Assembly (NCBI RefSeq): GCF_002025665.1
Contig: NZ_CP018786.1
Location: forward strand, 5,022,001 to 5,086,000
Reading direction: 5' to 3'
Origin: Chryseobacterium indologenes
Lineage (GTDB): Bacteria; Bacteroidota; Bacteroidia; Flavobacteriales; Weeksellaceae
Length of the DNA: 64,000 nt
A program made the translations under genes and the position numbers. Shown piece by piece: positions 33,959 through 43,768 of the stretch. The notes beneath the pieces were generated by a model. The model saw only the letters and a list, made by a program, of their open reading frames with translations. It was not told the origin of the DNA and made no database searches. Numbering within the stretch: the stretch's first letter is position 1; each line of letters opens with the position of its first letter.

Positions 33959-35374
33959 TTAAATTCTGTTTTTTATCATTTTTCCCAGCTTTTCCAGGTC
34001 ACTTTCCACTCTGTCTGTCCATTCTAATGCATAATTTAAGCGCATACAGTTCTGATACTGATTATATTGTGAAAAGATTCTTCCCGGGGCAAAGTTTACT
34101 TTCTGACTGACAGCCAAATCATAAAGATCTTCCGTACAGATTCTCTTATCCAGTTCCAGCCAGAGCATAAAACCGCCTTTGGGTTCTGATATTTTTGTAT
34201 TATCCGGAAAATATTCAATCACCGATTTCTGGATCTGAAGGTAGTTGGCATACAATTTCTTTCTGAACATTCTCAGGTGATGATCATAACGTCCATGAGC
34301 AAGGAAATCCGCAATCACATCTGAAAATAAAGAAGGTCCGCTCACCGTCTGAACCAATTTTTGGCGAATAATTTTCTCTTTAAATTTTCCCGGTGCTACC
34401 CATCCTACTCTAAATCCTGGAGCCAGCGTTTTGGAAACCGAGCCTACCCACATCACAATTCCTGCTTCATCATAAAACTTACAAGGCTTCGGTCTTCCTG
34501 CTCCGAAATAAATGTTTCCGTAGACATCATCTTCCACCAAAGGAACATTGTGTTCGGTAAGCATTTTAACCAGCTCTTTTTTGTTCTCGTCCGGCATCTG
34601 AAATCCCAACGGATTATTATAATTTACCACAAAACAACATGCAGACAGCTTGGGAAGCACTTTCTTCAGAGCATCCAGATCCACTCCTGTAATAGGATGC
34701 GTAGGAATTTCAACTGCCTTCAGTCCCAATAATTGAATGGCCTGAAGAATTCCGAAATACACAGGGCTTTCTACTGCTACTGAATCTCCTGGTTGTGTCA
34801 CGGCCATTAAACAATTATAAACAGCATTCATCGCTCCGGAAGTAATGACCAGATCATCTTCTGTAATTTTCCCCTCCATAACCATGGACCACTTGGCTAT
34901 TTCCCGGCGCAGCACTTCGCTTCCCTGCACAGGTTCGTAATTGGTACCGCTGTCACTTTTCCTTTTCATCACATCAATCATACATTTCTTCATTTTGGCA
35001 ACCGGAAGGAGACTTTTCCCGGGAATTCCAAGGGCAAACTGTGTGACATCTGTCCCTCCGATACTCCCGAACACCTTGTCAATCAAATCCTGAGGGGTAT
35101 TTTTACCTTCTGAAACCTTTATCTGTGTCACAGAAGGAAGCGCCAGTTTTCGCTGGGAGGTCTGGCTTACATAATATCCATATTTCGGGCGTGATTCTAC
35201 CAGCGAACGGCTTTCGAGTTCCATATACGCTTGTTTTATGGTATTCAGACTTACATTGTATAATTTCTGGGCACTTCTCAATGAAGGCAGCCTGTCTCCA
35301 AACTGCAGGGTTTCGCTTTTAATCTGCTCTGTGACAGAATTGGCTATTTTAAGGTACAGAACATCTTTAGACAT
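33959..35374 (-). CDS. MocR-type regulator: GntR winged helix fused to class I aminotransferase
   Basis: A 471-residue PdxR/MocR-like protein. The N-terminal GntR-type winged helix spans about residues 5-72 (TEQIKSETLQFGDRLPSLRSAQKL, LNTIKQAYMELESRSLVESRPKYGYYV). The rest is a fold-type I aminotransferase domain with PLP-contacting NYNNPLGFQMP, EDDVYGNIYF and the PLP lysine in WVGSVSKTLAPGFRVGW. Such proteins usually act as regulators that sense PLP or an amino compound. The adjacent GNAT and a small protein upstream may be its targets or partners. The regulated gene is not evident from the sequence. Confidence 0.92.
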   Translation of the reverse strand: MSKDVLYLKIANSVTEQIKSETLQFGDRLPSLRSAQKLYNVSLNTIKQAYMELESRSLVESRPKYGYYVSQTSQRKLALPSVTQIKVSEGKNTPQDLIDKVFGSIGGTDVTQFALGIPGKSLLPVAKMKKCMIDVMKRKSDSGTNYEPVQGSEVLRREIAKWSMVMEGKITEDDLVITSGAMNAVYNCLMAVTQPGDSVAVESPVYFGILQAIQLLGLKAVEIPTHPITGVDLDALKKVLPKLSACCFVVNYNNPLGFQMPDENKKELVKMLTEHNVPLVEDDVYGNIYFGAGRPKPCKFYDEAGIVMWVGSVSKTLAPGFRVGWVAPGKFKEKIIRQKLVQTVSGPSLFSDVIADFLAHGRYDHHLRMFRKKLYANYLQIQKSVIEYFPDNTKISEPKGGFMLWLELDKRICTEDLYDLAVSQKVNFAPGRIFSQYNQYQNCMRLNYALEWTDRVESDLEKLGKMIKNRI

Positions 35375-35415
35375 AGGATCTGGGTTTTAAGTAAATGTAC
35401 AATTTTATCCTGTTT

Positions 35416-35784
35416 TTATTCAGGATTCAACCAACTGATCATACTGTTGATACTGCTTTTTAATTGTTCCGGATCCTTAAAATTGGGTGTATTATTATTT
35501 TTGCAATATCTTTCAGCACGGGAATAAAAATTCCTTTTTTCTGATTCCGTCATTCTGTTTTTATCATAGATTTTAAAAGATATTTCATCCTTTTCATTGA
35601 TGATAAGACTGGCAAAAGCAACAGTTTCTTTTCCGTTTTTAGCCAAAAGAAAAGGAAGTCCGAAATTCTGATCTGCTTGCTTCAAATTCTGCGTTTGCAG
35701 AAAAATGTTTTTCAGCTCCAACATATCTGATACATAAGCCTCAGCATATTGAAACTGTTTCTGATGTTGAGTGATTGTGTCCAT
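35416..35784 (-). CDS. Hypothetical protein of 122 residues
   Basis: A small soluble protein I do not recognise. It has a helical start (AEAYVSDMLELKNIFLQTQN), then strand-like FLLAKNGKETVAFASLIINEKDEISFKIYDK and a charged helical end (ESEKRNFYSRAERYCKNNNTP). The strand pattern is a little like the first half of a GNAT fold, but the CoA loop is missing. It lies 41 bases before the MocR-like gene in the same direction. Confidence 0.55.
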   Translation of the reverse strand: MDTITQHQKQFQYAEAYVSDMLELKNIFLQTQNLKQADQNFGLPFLLAKNGKETVAFASLIINEKDEISFKIYDKNRMTESEKRNFYSRAERYCKNNNTPNFKDPEQLKSSINSMISWLNPE

Positions 35785-35951
35785 ATTTTCTTCTTTAGCT
35801 AAACAAAATTATGGAGTATTTAATTTTGGATACAGATACAGAACTATACAATATTATGGATACAGGTTTTTTTATTTGGTCTTTTTACCCTCGCTGATAA
35901 AGCAGATTTCGCAGATTTTCTCTTCATACAATTGATAAGCATAGAAATAAA

Positions 35952-35983
35952 AAACAGGCTGCTTCTTCCGAAACAGCCTGTTT
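35952..35983 (-). terminator. Terminator of the stress operon
   Basis: AAACAGGCTG and CAGCCTGTTT form the stem, and on the minus strand a run of T residues follows (TTTTTTATTTC). It lies 23 bases after the stop codon of the large ATPase gene. Confidence 0.85.
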
Positions 35984-36005
35984 GCAACTATTTAAAGTTT
36001 CATGG

Positions 36006-39000
36006 TTATTGTTCTGCTTTTTTAAGGGCTTCTTTGATTCCTTCCAGTCCGTCTCCAAATTGGGCAAGCAGTGCTACAATCTGCGACATTCTATCACTCT
36101 CACCCAGTCCTTTCAGGGTTTTATTTTTAACAAAGGTTTTCTTTATCTCATTCCAGCGTTCGGTTTCTTCTTCTGAAAGAACCCCTATCAGTTCTTTCAT
36201 TTTCAACATATTGGCTTCTGCTCCGGTTGTCAGCGTCTGAGATTCATTTTGATAATGATTCAGCACAATCTGAATGACTTCATTATCTTTCAGGATCGGT
36301 TGTATCTGTGCAATCAGCTTATTCATATTACGGTAAGATCCCTGCAGCTTGAATGGTGGTTCATTTCGGTAATCGTCTGACATGGCTGCGGATGCGATAT
36401 ATTCTTTATTCACCTTCAACACCATATTTCTCACTCTGATTGTGTTTTTCAGTACTGTTCTGAAATCTGATATTTCACTGGAGCTAAAATTTCCTTTCAG
36501 GTTATCGGCAGGATTATCTGTAATTACACAATCATAGAGTTCATATAGATTTTCCATTCCCGGATTGGTCAGCCTGGTCAGGTATTCATTAGACATTAAA
36601 GCATTTTCAATAAGACTCAGGTCAAAAAGGTCTGTTTTCGATCCGGATATTTCTCCCAGATTGTAAGTATCTGAACGGTTGGCCAACATGTCCGGGATTT
36701 TAAACTTTTCTCCACTCTCCGTGTATGGATTTCCGGCCATGACAAGGCAAAATCTCTTGGATCGTAGATCATAAGTTTTACTTTCTCCATTGTAGATTCC
36801 TTCAATCTTTCTCTGTCCGTCTGCAAGAGAGATGAATTTCTGTAAAAATTCCGGATTACAATGCTGAATATCATCAAGATAAAGCATAACATTGTCTCCC
36901 ATTTCCAGAGCAAGATTCAGTTTTTCAAGCTCCTGTCTGGCCCCTGCATTTCTGGCTTCAGAAGGGTCCGTTGATACAATATCGTATCCTAAAGATGGTC
37001 CGTTAATCTTCATAAATACCAACCCCATTCTTTCTGCCATATATTCCATCAGGGTTGTTTTTCCGTATCCGGGTGGAGATACCAGAAGCAGCATTCCCAT
37101 TCTGTCTGTTCTTTTATCTGAACCTGCTGTTCCCAATTGTTTCGAAAGGTTGGCTCCGATGAGAGGAAAATAGACATCATTGATCAGTTTATTTCTTACA
37201 AATGAGCTTAAAATCTGAGGTTTGAAAGTATCTAATTTCAGTGCTTTTTTCTTTTCATCTACCCAACTATATTTCAATTCCTGAAGACGTTTGTATTTCG
37301 GAACGGTAACGGTATTAAAGTGACTCAGTCGGGATACAAATTCAAAGTAGTTAAGATAATATTCCGTGTCTTTTTCAAGAGACTTCAGCTCTTTTATGGC
37401 GACTTCATAAGCAATATGTTTGATATTTTTCGGATCAAACTTTTGAGTAATGATAAATGCTGCAGCTTCCTGTATGATATTTTCATCAGCCTCCGGATCA
37501 AATGCCTGTAATGCGCTTTCGGCAATGTAATAACATGCTGAAGGATACTGATACATAACCTGTATCTGAGTAATAAACTCCAGGTCTTTTCCTTTTTCTT
37601 TCAGTTCTTTCATGAACAATTCATACAAAGCAGCAGCTTTTTCTGAGATCAGCGGGCTTTCTTTATCTTCTTTTTTAAGATATATGGCAGCATTGATATA
37701 ATCCGTCTCCAGAAAAATACCATGCGCTGATGCAAAAGATTTCATTTCTTCCGAAAGTTCTCTGCTCAGATATTCAAATCCCTGTTTTACAGTGAATGAT
37801 TGAGCAATAATAGCTGCTGCCTCAAACTGTTTGGTATAGTATTCTTTTCTTTCACTTTCAAGGAAAAACCAGAAAATCTGGGCTAAAGCTCTCTCCCGTG
37901 CTGTAAACCTCATCAGTCCCAGTTCATTATGGACTTGCTGAAGTTTCAAAACAATAGTTTCAGCATCTTTATCATGAATTCCTTTTACCAGTCCTTCTCC
38001 GAAATGCTCTGCTGTAAACTGCTGCACTGCCATTTCGTTTTCAATCTCTGAGGTTATTTCCTTGTGAGCTGAAAATACATTCCAGGCAAGGTATTCAAAT
38101 CTTTTTACCTTGTTGTTTTCTGAAACAAATTCCTGGTTCCAGACTTCTTTGAATTCGTCTGCCGTAAAGTTCAATGGTTCATAAAAACTTGTTCCGGTAA
38201 GGTGATAATAATATTGAGCATTTCTCAGTACCAGCGTAAGATCCAGCTTCTGCTGATTGACTGCAAATTTATAATCCCCCAATGCAATGACGCTTTCTCC
38301 GTCTGCATAGATCTCTTTCTTATCTTTCAGTTTCCTTACGGTTTCCTGTTGCAATGTTTTTAGCAGAGTCTGAATCTCTTCCGATTTTGCTGAATCTTCC
38401 CATTCTGCAAGTTGTCTGGAGAGATCTCTCAATTTTTCAACCATCAGATCTGCAGCAAAATAGCCATTAATCTCATTTTCTGAGTCAAAAGATTCTGCTT
38501 TGGTCTGTACCGATTTCAGGATTCTCTGCGCAGCATCAAAAAGATTCTGAGTTCTTTTATTTCTTGCTTCGGTAAGCTGTACCCTTTTATTCTGGAAATG
38601 TCCGTAAACCTCTTCTCTTTTGGTTCCTATCTGCTGAATAAACTCTTCGAAATCAATAAATTTCGTTTCCATTTCTTCCAACTGAATAGAGAGTTTGGTC
38701 AGATATTCATCACATTTCTCAGGAGTTTGTGAAAGTTCCAGAAAATTAATCACAGACTGGTCAAATAGGGTAATCTGAGCCTGAAAATCTGAAGCCAGTT
38801 CTTTTCCTGAAATTTCTCTTTTTCTTTTGCTGAGCTCAAGCCTTTCCTGATTCAGTCTTGCAAAGATTAAAGAGATGTTTTCAATAATCTGGGTAGACTG
38901 GGAGGTGTCTTCAATTTTAAGGTTATTGACAATATCCACCAACAATTCCAGTTGTCCTGAAAGAGTATTGATATTTTCTTCAATTGTTTTGGCATCGATA

Positions 39001-40808
39001 GCTTTCTGGAGTCCAATAATATCTTCGGAAATCTGCTGTGCTCTTTCTTCGTATGGCAATAATGCCCCTTCCTGAAGCAGAAATTCCACACAGGCATTTG
39101 AAAGTTCTGTATAACGACCTGCAAGAGATTTTTCCAATCTATCCAGCAAAGCTGTGTCTGCATATTTAAGCTCTCTTGCTCCTGTCACTTCTCCTCTTAA
39201 TGTTCTGATCTGAGAAAGAGCATCAATATATTCTGTAAGCTGAGAATAGTGAAGCCTTTTGGTATCATCAAGAATTTTATCACAGGATAATTTTATTTTT
39301 TCTAAAGTTTCCTCTGTATTCTTCCTTTGTTCTACTACTTTTTCGTACTCATTGATGGCCGAATGCGCAATCGCTCTGATCTCTTTTAATGGCATATCCA
39401 GCTTCTGAACTTCTTCTTCCCCAAGAAAATAGTAAGTATCAAGAATAAAGGTTGAGAGCTTTACAATATCATCATACAAACCACTGTAAGAATCTTTTTT
39501 ATTCAGAAGGGTTATCAGCTCCTGACTCTCAGCCATTACTCTTACAATATCCTTATTTCCTATTTTGTAAAGTAAACTGTCTGCTTTTTCCATATTGGGC
39601 AACAATTCTTTGGAAAAAGGAGTCTGCCAGATCTGAGACAGATGATGTTTTGTGGTTTCGATGCTTTCTCTGAGATAAATGAGTTTCCCGTCATTAAGAA
39701 ATGTAAAACCGCTGCATCGTATCGGGGTTTCTATAGTCTGAGTGATGATATTATAGGAGATCAGCTGATAATTGTTGGTCTTATCATCGTAGAAAACGTA
39801 TAAAAAATTCTCTCCGTTGGGTTCTGCAATAGTTTTCAGGTAATAAAGCCTGTTCTGATCCTGAGAAATCACTTTTAATCCTCCGGTCTGAAGAGCATAT
39901 CCGTTTGAAAATAATACACCTTGATTTTCGGGAAGCAAAAGTCCTGAATATTTAAGGGCATCTGCCCTGGAAACGGTTTTTTCTTTGTGATTATAAATGA
40001 AATAGCGTTCCGTTTCCTGGTAAGGCTTTATTTTAAACAAAACAAGATTATCCAGATCACAGAAATGAATCTCTGCATCATCCAGATTCTGATCTTTATG
40101 AATTACATCTTCAGAGTAAATTCCTTTTCCACTATCTGTATTGTCTTCTACTTTGATGGTGATATCTCCACCGATGCTTTCTACAAAAACTTTATCTGCT
40201 AAAGAAATATGAGGATGTTTTCCCGACCTTTGCATATCTCTGGTTGCCTTTGTCCATACAAAGCCATGCTGCTGAGGATATGAGGTTTCGGAGGCACTTC
40301 TTGAGTCTACATAGACCAGTTGATTCTCTTTGATCAACCATTTAAAAGCTTTGATATCTGTGGTACTTTCTGACAGCTGAAAAACCATATAAAGATAGTT
40401 TTCCGTGAAGGTAAATCTGGCAAAGAAAGTATTTCTGTAATATTTGTAAAGATTTCTGAACTCATCGATGAAAACGTCATCATTGATGAGGGTCTGATCC
40501 TGAGGTTCAAACCGGTCATTATTGATTTTATATATTGAAAAAACGTCCGAAATATTGATTTCCGTCTGAAGTCCCAGGTGTGCATTAGATCCAAAAATCA
40601 GAAGATCACCCAGTGAATAGATATCTTTGGCAATACAGCTGTGATCCGTCGAAATTCTTTCATTGGCAATGAGAGAGAAATCTACTCCGCCAAATATATT
40701 TTTACGGCTTTCATTAAGCTGCTGAAGTCTCTGAACTAAGTCATTCTTCTGCTCATTTAAACGGTTCTGAATAATTTCGTAAGTTCCGGAATTAAGTTGT
40801 TCTGACAT
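36006..40808 (-). CDS. Very large AAA+ ATPase (DNA repair ATPase/DUF3686 type)
   Basis: A 1600-residue protein. The first third is a beta-rich region carrying strand-loop units (for example SLGDLLIFGSNAHLGL, FVWTKATRDMQRSGKHPHISL), a long coiled-coil region follows (about residues 450-870), and a C-terminal AAA+ module has Walker A SPPGYGKTTLMEY near residue 1246, Walker B VMLYLDDIQHC near 1308, and LVMAGNPYTESGEKFKIPDMLANR as sensor region. Such proteins are annotated in databases as DNA repair ATPase from similarity only. In this operon with PspA and flotillin I think a membrane-stress remodelling role is at least as likely. No signal peptide or membrane segment is visible. Confidence 0.82.
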   Translation of the reverse strand: MSEQLNSGTYEIIQNRLNEQKNDLVQRLQQLNESRKNIFGGVDFSLIANERISTDHSCIAKDIYSLGDLLIFGSNAHLGLQTEINISDVFSIYKINNDRFEPQDQTLINDDVFIDEFRNLYKYYRNTFFARFTFTENYLYMVFQLSESTTDIKAFKWLIKENQLVYVDSRSASETSYPQQHGFVWTKATRDMQRSGKHPHISLADKVFVESIGGDITIKVEDNTDSGKGIYSEDVIHKDQNLDDAEIHFCDLDNLVLFKIKPYQETERYFIYNHKEKTVSRADALKYSGLLLPENQGVLFSNGYALQTGGLKVISQDQNRLYYLKTIAEPNGENFLYVFYDDKTNNYQLISYNIITQTIETPIRCSGFTFLNDGKLIYLRESIETTKHHLSQIWQTPFSKELLPNMEKADSLLYKIGNKDIVRVMAESQELITLLNKKDSYSGLYDDIVKLSTFILDTYYFLGEEEVQKLDMPLKEIRAIAHSAINEYEKVVEQRKNTEETLEKIKLSCDKILDDTKRLHYSQLTEYIDALSQIRTLRGEVTGARELKYADTALLDRLEKSLAGRYTELSNACVEFLLQEGALLPYEERAQQISEDIIGLQKAIDAKTIEENINTLSGQLELLVDIVNNLKIEDTSQSTQIIENISLIFARLNQERLELSKRKREISGKELASDFQAQITLFDQSVINFLELSQTPEKCDEYLTKLSIQLEEMETKFIDFEEFIQQIGTKREEVYGHFQNKRVQLTEARNKRTQNLFDAAQRILKSVQTKAESFDSENEINGYFAADLMVEKLRDLSRQLAEWEDSAKSEEIQTLLKTLQQETVRKLKDKKEIYADGESVIALGDYKFAVNQQKLDLTLVLRNAQYYYHLTGTSFYEPLNFTADEFKEVWNQEFVSENNKVKRFEYLAWNVFSAHKEITSEIENEMAVQQFTAEHFGEGLVKGIHDKDAETIVLKLQQVHNELGLMRFTARERALAQIFWFFLESERKEYYTKQFEAAAIIAQSFTVKQGFEYLSRELSEEMKSFASAHGIFLETDYINAAIYLKKEDKESPLISEKAAALYELFMKELKEKGKDLEFITQIQVMYQYPSACYYIAESALQAFDPEADENIIQEAAAFIITQKFDPKNIKHIAYEVAIKELKSLEKDTEYYLNYFEFVSRLSHFNTVTVPKYKRLQELKYSWVDEKKKALKLDTFKPQILSSFVRNKLINDVYFPLIGANLSKQLGTAGSDKRTDRMGMLLLVSPPGYGKTTLMEYMAERMGLVFMKINGPSLGYDIVSTDPSEARNAGARQELEKLNLALEMGDNVMLYLDDIQHCNPEFLQKFISLADGQRKIEGIYNGESKTYDLRSKRFCLVMAGNPYTESGEKFKIPDMLANRSDTYNLGEISGSKTDLFDLSLIENALMSNEYLTRLTNPGMENLYELYDCVITDNPADNLKGNFSSSEISDFRTVLKNTIRVRNMVLKVNKEYIASAAMSDDYRNEPPFKLQGSYRNMNKLIAQIQPILKDNEVIQIVLNHYQNESQTLTTGAEANMLKMKELIGVLSEEETERWNEIKKTFVKNKTLKGLGESDRMSQIVALLAQFGDGLEGIKEALKKAEQ

Positions 40809-40890
40809 CGTTTTTATTTAGGTTGTCATGACTGCTGTAGAACAGCTGGTCTTTGTATAACTTGTGGTACTTTGAAAATTTTTTTGATAT

Positions 40891-40923
40891 AAACCTTATA
40901 GGCTTTGGAAACCTATAAGGTTT
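40891..40923. repeat. Perfect 12-base palindrome between the flotillin and ATPase genes
   Basis: AAACCTTATAGG and CCTATAAGGTTT enclose a nine-base loop. No T-run follows on the minus strand, so it may shape or process the transcript rather than end it. It is also the kind of small palindrome often dispersed in such genomes. Confidence 0.6.
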
Positions 40924-40963
40924 GAAGCTTAGAGTTTCTTAAAGCATCTAAAGCATTCCTGCA

Positions 40964-42985
40964 TTAAACATGGTTGTTATTCACCGGTTTGTGCTCCACT
41001 CCCAGGTGTTTAGCCATGTCAAGTGCTCTTTCCAGAATTCCTTTTTCCTGTTGATTGGCAACGCCGTTCAGTTTAAAGATCAGGGAAGCAATGCTCATAT
41101 TTTTGATGTCGTCAGAAGAGATTTTATATTTATCCACCATTCCCATCACTTTTCCAATGATATTTTCTCCGTCACCCAGAAGGTTTTCTTTTACAATCTG
41201 TGCGTTTTCACTGTGGCTGATGAATTTATCTAATCCTTTTCCAGCAGAAACTTGTCTGATAACGTTATCGAAGAATGTATTATCACCTCCTACGATATCA
41301 ATTTTTGCAGATTTGAAGGCTTCTGCGAGTACCATAGACTGTGCTTCTGCAATATCTTTCTGAATAGCAATCTGAGCCAATTCAACATCTTTTTCTTTGG
41401 CAAGCTGAAGACGGAATTCTTCGTGATCTTTTCCGGCATCATTCAGTTTCTTCATCGCTTCTGCTTTCTCTGTAATTCCTGCTGCTTCTGCCAATGCTTT
41501 TTCTTTGATAACTTCTGCCTGAGCAATTCCTTCTTTTTTGTTAGCATCTGCTTTTTTCTCAATCACTGTAGCTTCTGCAACCCCTTGTCTTTCCGCAGCA
41601 TCTGCTTTCGCATGCATTACCTGAGCTTCTGATAATCCTACTGTTGCTTCTTCTTTTGCTTTTGCATCTGCAATAATTTTACGCGCTTCAGCTTCTTTTT
41701 CTGCAGCATCTCTTTTCGCCTGTGCTTCAATTACATATTTCTGAGCATCTTTTTCAGCCGCTAATCTGCGGGATTCTGCAGCTCTTGTTTCTTCAATGAG
41801 TTTTTTCTCTGCTTCCTGAGTGGCAACAGTAATTTCTACCTGCTTATTTCTTTCTGCCGTTTTGAAAGCTTCAAGATCTTTGATTCCCTGCTGCTCTTCC
41901 ACTACGGTTTTTTCCATGGTTAAACGCTCGCGGATCGCATCCTGAATACTTTTCTTCTCCAGTTCTATTGCTTTCTCCTTTTCAATCTGAGCCAGGGAAA
42001 CTATTCTTTCTCTTTCTGTTGCTTCAAGGGCTTTATCTTTTAATACTCTTTCGGTTTCTACCAAATCTGCACGTTCTTTATTTTTAGCAGCAATAACCAC
42101 CTGACGAAGTTTATTTTCTTCTGCAATCTGTAATTTTTCTTCTGTAGCAATACGCACTGTTTCATATCTCAGACGTTCTTCTTCTTCTACTTTCAGAATT
42201 TCTGCATTTTCACGCGCTTTGATATTGGCTACTTCTCTTTTTTGAGATTCTTCTTTTTCTGCCAGCTGTTTTTCAAGTTCCAGAATGGCTTCTCTGGCTT
42301 CTACATTTTGTTTTGTAATGGTTTTTTCTTCATCACGACGAACCTGATTGGCTTTAATATTTTGGGTAGCTGTAAGTTCGGTGATCTTTTTAATCCCTTC
42401 AGAATCAAGGATATTGTCTTTATCCAGTTTATCAATAGAAGTCTGTTCAAGGTAGTCTATTGCACAGTCATCCAGCACATATCCGTTAAGGTCTGTTCCG
42501 ATGATATCAAGAATTTCCTGACGGAATTCGCTTCTTGCTTCATATAGTTCTGTAAAATCAAATTTCTTTCCTACTGTTTTAAGAGCTTCTGAAAATTTAG
42601 CTTCAAACAATTCTCTTAGTGTCTGGGCATCTGAAGCACGCTGGCAACCAATGGTTTGACCTACATTCACAATATCATCTACTGATTTATTGACACGGAT
42701 AAAAAATGCTACCTGAATATCTGCTCTCATATTGTCTTTACAGATTAATCCTGCTCTTCCTTCTCTTGAAATCTCCAGTTTTTTTACGGAGATATCCATA
42801 GATTCCATACGATGGATAATGGGAATGACAATACCGGCATTAAAGAAGACTTTTGTACCTCCATAACCAGTTCTTAAAATAACGATTCCCTGAACAGTTT
42901 TTTTATACATCGATAAAATCCAGAAAATCAATCCGATTGTTGCTACGACGGCAACAATAATTCCAGCAATTAAAGGTAAGTTCAT
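40964..42985 (-). CDS. Flotillin/SPFH-domain protein with long coiled coil (YqiK-like)
   Basis: A 673-residue flotillin-like protein. One N-terminal membrane helix (PLIAGIIVAVVATIGLIFWIL, about residues 4-24) is followed by the SPFH/band 7 domain (about 30-200, with VFFNAGIVIPIIHRMESMDISV and a DIIGTDLNGYVLDDCAIDYLEQT motif). Then comes a very long Ala/Glu/Lys coiled coil (about 210-560) and a C-terminal SPFH-associated part with ADAAERQGVAEATVIEKK-type repeats. Such proteins scaffold membrane microdomains. It lies between the OB-fold protein gene and the large ATPase gene, in the order seen for YqiJ-YqiK pairs. Confidence 0.92.
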   Translation of the reverse strand: MNLPLIAGIIVAVVATIGLIFWILSMYKKTVQGIVILRTGYGGTKVFFNAGIVIPIIHRMESMDISVKKLEISREGRAGLICKDNMRADIQVAFFIRVNKSVDDIVNVGQTIGCQRASDAQTLRELFEAKFSEALKTVGKKFDFTELYEARSEFRQEILDIIGTDLNGYVLDDCAIDYLEQTSIDKLDKDNILDSEGIKKITELTATQNIKANQVRRDEEKTITKQNVEAREAILELEKQLAEKEESQKREVANIKARENAEILKVEEEERLRYETVRIATEEKLQIAEENKLRQVVIAAKNKERADLVETERVLKDKALEATERERIVSLAQIEKEKAIELEKKSIQDAIRERLTMEKTVVEEQQGIKDLEAFKTAERNKQVEITVATQEAEKKLIEETRAAESRRLAAEKDAQKYVIEAQAKRDAAEKEAEARKIIADAKAKEEATVGLSEAQVMHAKADAAERQGVAEATVIEKKADANKKEGIAQAEVIKEKALAEAAGITEKAEAMKKLNDAGKDHEEFRLQLAKEKDVELAQIAIQKDIAEAQSMVLAEAFKSAKIDIVGGDNTFFDNVIRQVSAGKGLDKFISHSENAQIVKENLLGDGENIIGKVMGMVDKYKISSDDIKNMSIASLIFKLNGVANQQEKGILERALDMAKHLGVEHKPVNNNHV

Positions 42986-43027
42986 AGTTTTATAAGTTTA
43001 TAGTTTATATAGATGTGTTTTTTTGTT

Positions 43028-43090
43028 TTATAAGAATTGGAAGATGATATCCAGGATATAATTCAGCAAGATCAAAAAAATAGTTAGCAT
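43028..43090 (-). CDS. Possible 20-residue hydrophobic microprotein
   Basis: A minus-strand ATG opens a 20-codon frame encoding a peptide that starts MLTIFLILLN and ends DIIFQFL, almost entirely hydrophobic, like a single membrane segment. It lies in the 123-base gap between the OB-fold protein and flotillin genes, with an A-rich stretch before the ATG as is common for Bacteroidota starts. No homologue is known to me, and such short frames also arise by chance. Confidence 0.35.
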   Translation of the reverse strand: MLTIFLILLNYILDIIFQFL

Positions 43091-43108
43091 GGTTATTAGT
43101 TTTTTATT

Positions 43109-43765
43109 TTAATATCTTATTGATTTCTGTACATAGTAAATCCTTTTTTCGGGGTCCTCATCTACAATCATAACTCGGGTTCCATGTTCAAGTTTACTTC
43201 CGTCATTGCTTCTCACCATCAGCGTCATAGGATCGCTTCCGATGAAGACCTCCATCATTCCTATTTTATCATCCTGAATGCTTGACTTTAAGCGTCCTTC
43301 TCTCCCTAAAAAGGCATAGGACAATTCTCCTTTATGATTGATCTCTTTAAAAAAGGGATTCAGGGGTTTTAGAATTATTTTGGTTAATAGCATTCCTCCA
43401 ATCATCATTGGAAAGAGACTCAGTATTCCTGCCCATGTGGGAAGTGGAATGAAATAATTCAGATAAAATGAGCCCAGCCAGGTAATCAGCAATGAAAGTG
43501 TTAGAAAGTATGTTACCGGAACGATATCCAGATTCAGAAACTTCAGGAAATGCATCCATGCCGAAGGATCATGATCAGGTGCGTGAAGATGGCCATCCGG
43601 AACGTCTATATCTGCATCTGCATCCAGATCGGAATGAATTCCTACATCGATATCCAACCCTGTAAGAATGGTAAAAAGCCAATAGACCACTGAAAGCCCA
43701 AGAAGGACGGACAGCACCGTATTCACCGGAGAAAATGCTACATTTAAAAATTCCTGAAAGGTCAT
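43109..43765 (-). CDS. Membrane protein with OB-fold (NfeD/YqiJ-like)
   Basis: A 218-residue protein with three hydrophobic helices (about 14-37, 75-97 and 105-128), an acidic loop rich in Asp/His between the first two (DIDVGIHSDLDADADIDV, DGHLHAPDHDP), and a C-terminal beta-rich OB-fold-like domain (about 145-215, LSYAFLGREGRLKSSIQD, MTLMVRSNDGSKLEHGTRVMIV). NfeD and YqiJ proteins of this kind pair with flotillins. It is next to flotillin, and its stop codon is three bases from the PspA gene's end-to-start junction. Identity as the flotillin partner is well supported by context. Confidence 0.82.
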   Translation of the reverse strand: MTFQEFLNVAFSPVNTVLSVLLGLSVVYWLFTILTGLDIDVGIHSDLDADADIDVPDGHLHAPDHDPSAWMHFLKFLNLDIVPVTYFLTLSLLITWLGSFYLNYFIPLPTWAGILSLFPMMIGGMLLTKIILKPLNPFFKEINHKGELSYAFLGREGRLKSSIQDDKIGMMEVFIGSDPMTLMVRSNDGSKLEHGTRVMIVDEDPEKRIYYVQKSIRY

Positions 43766-43768
43766 ATA

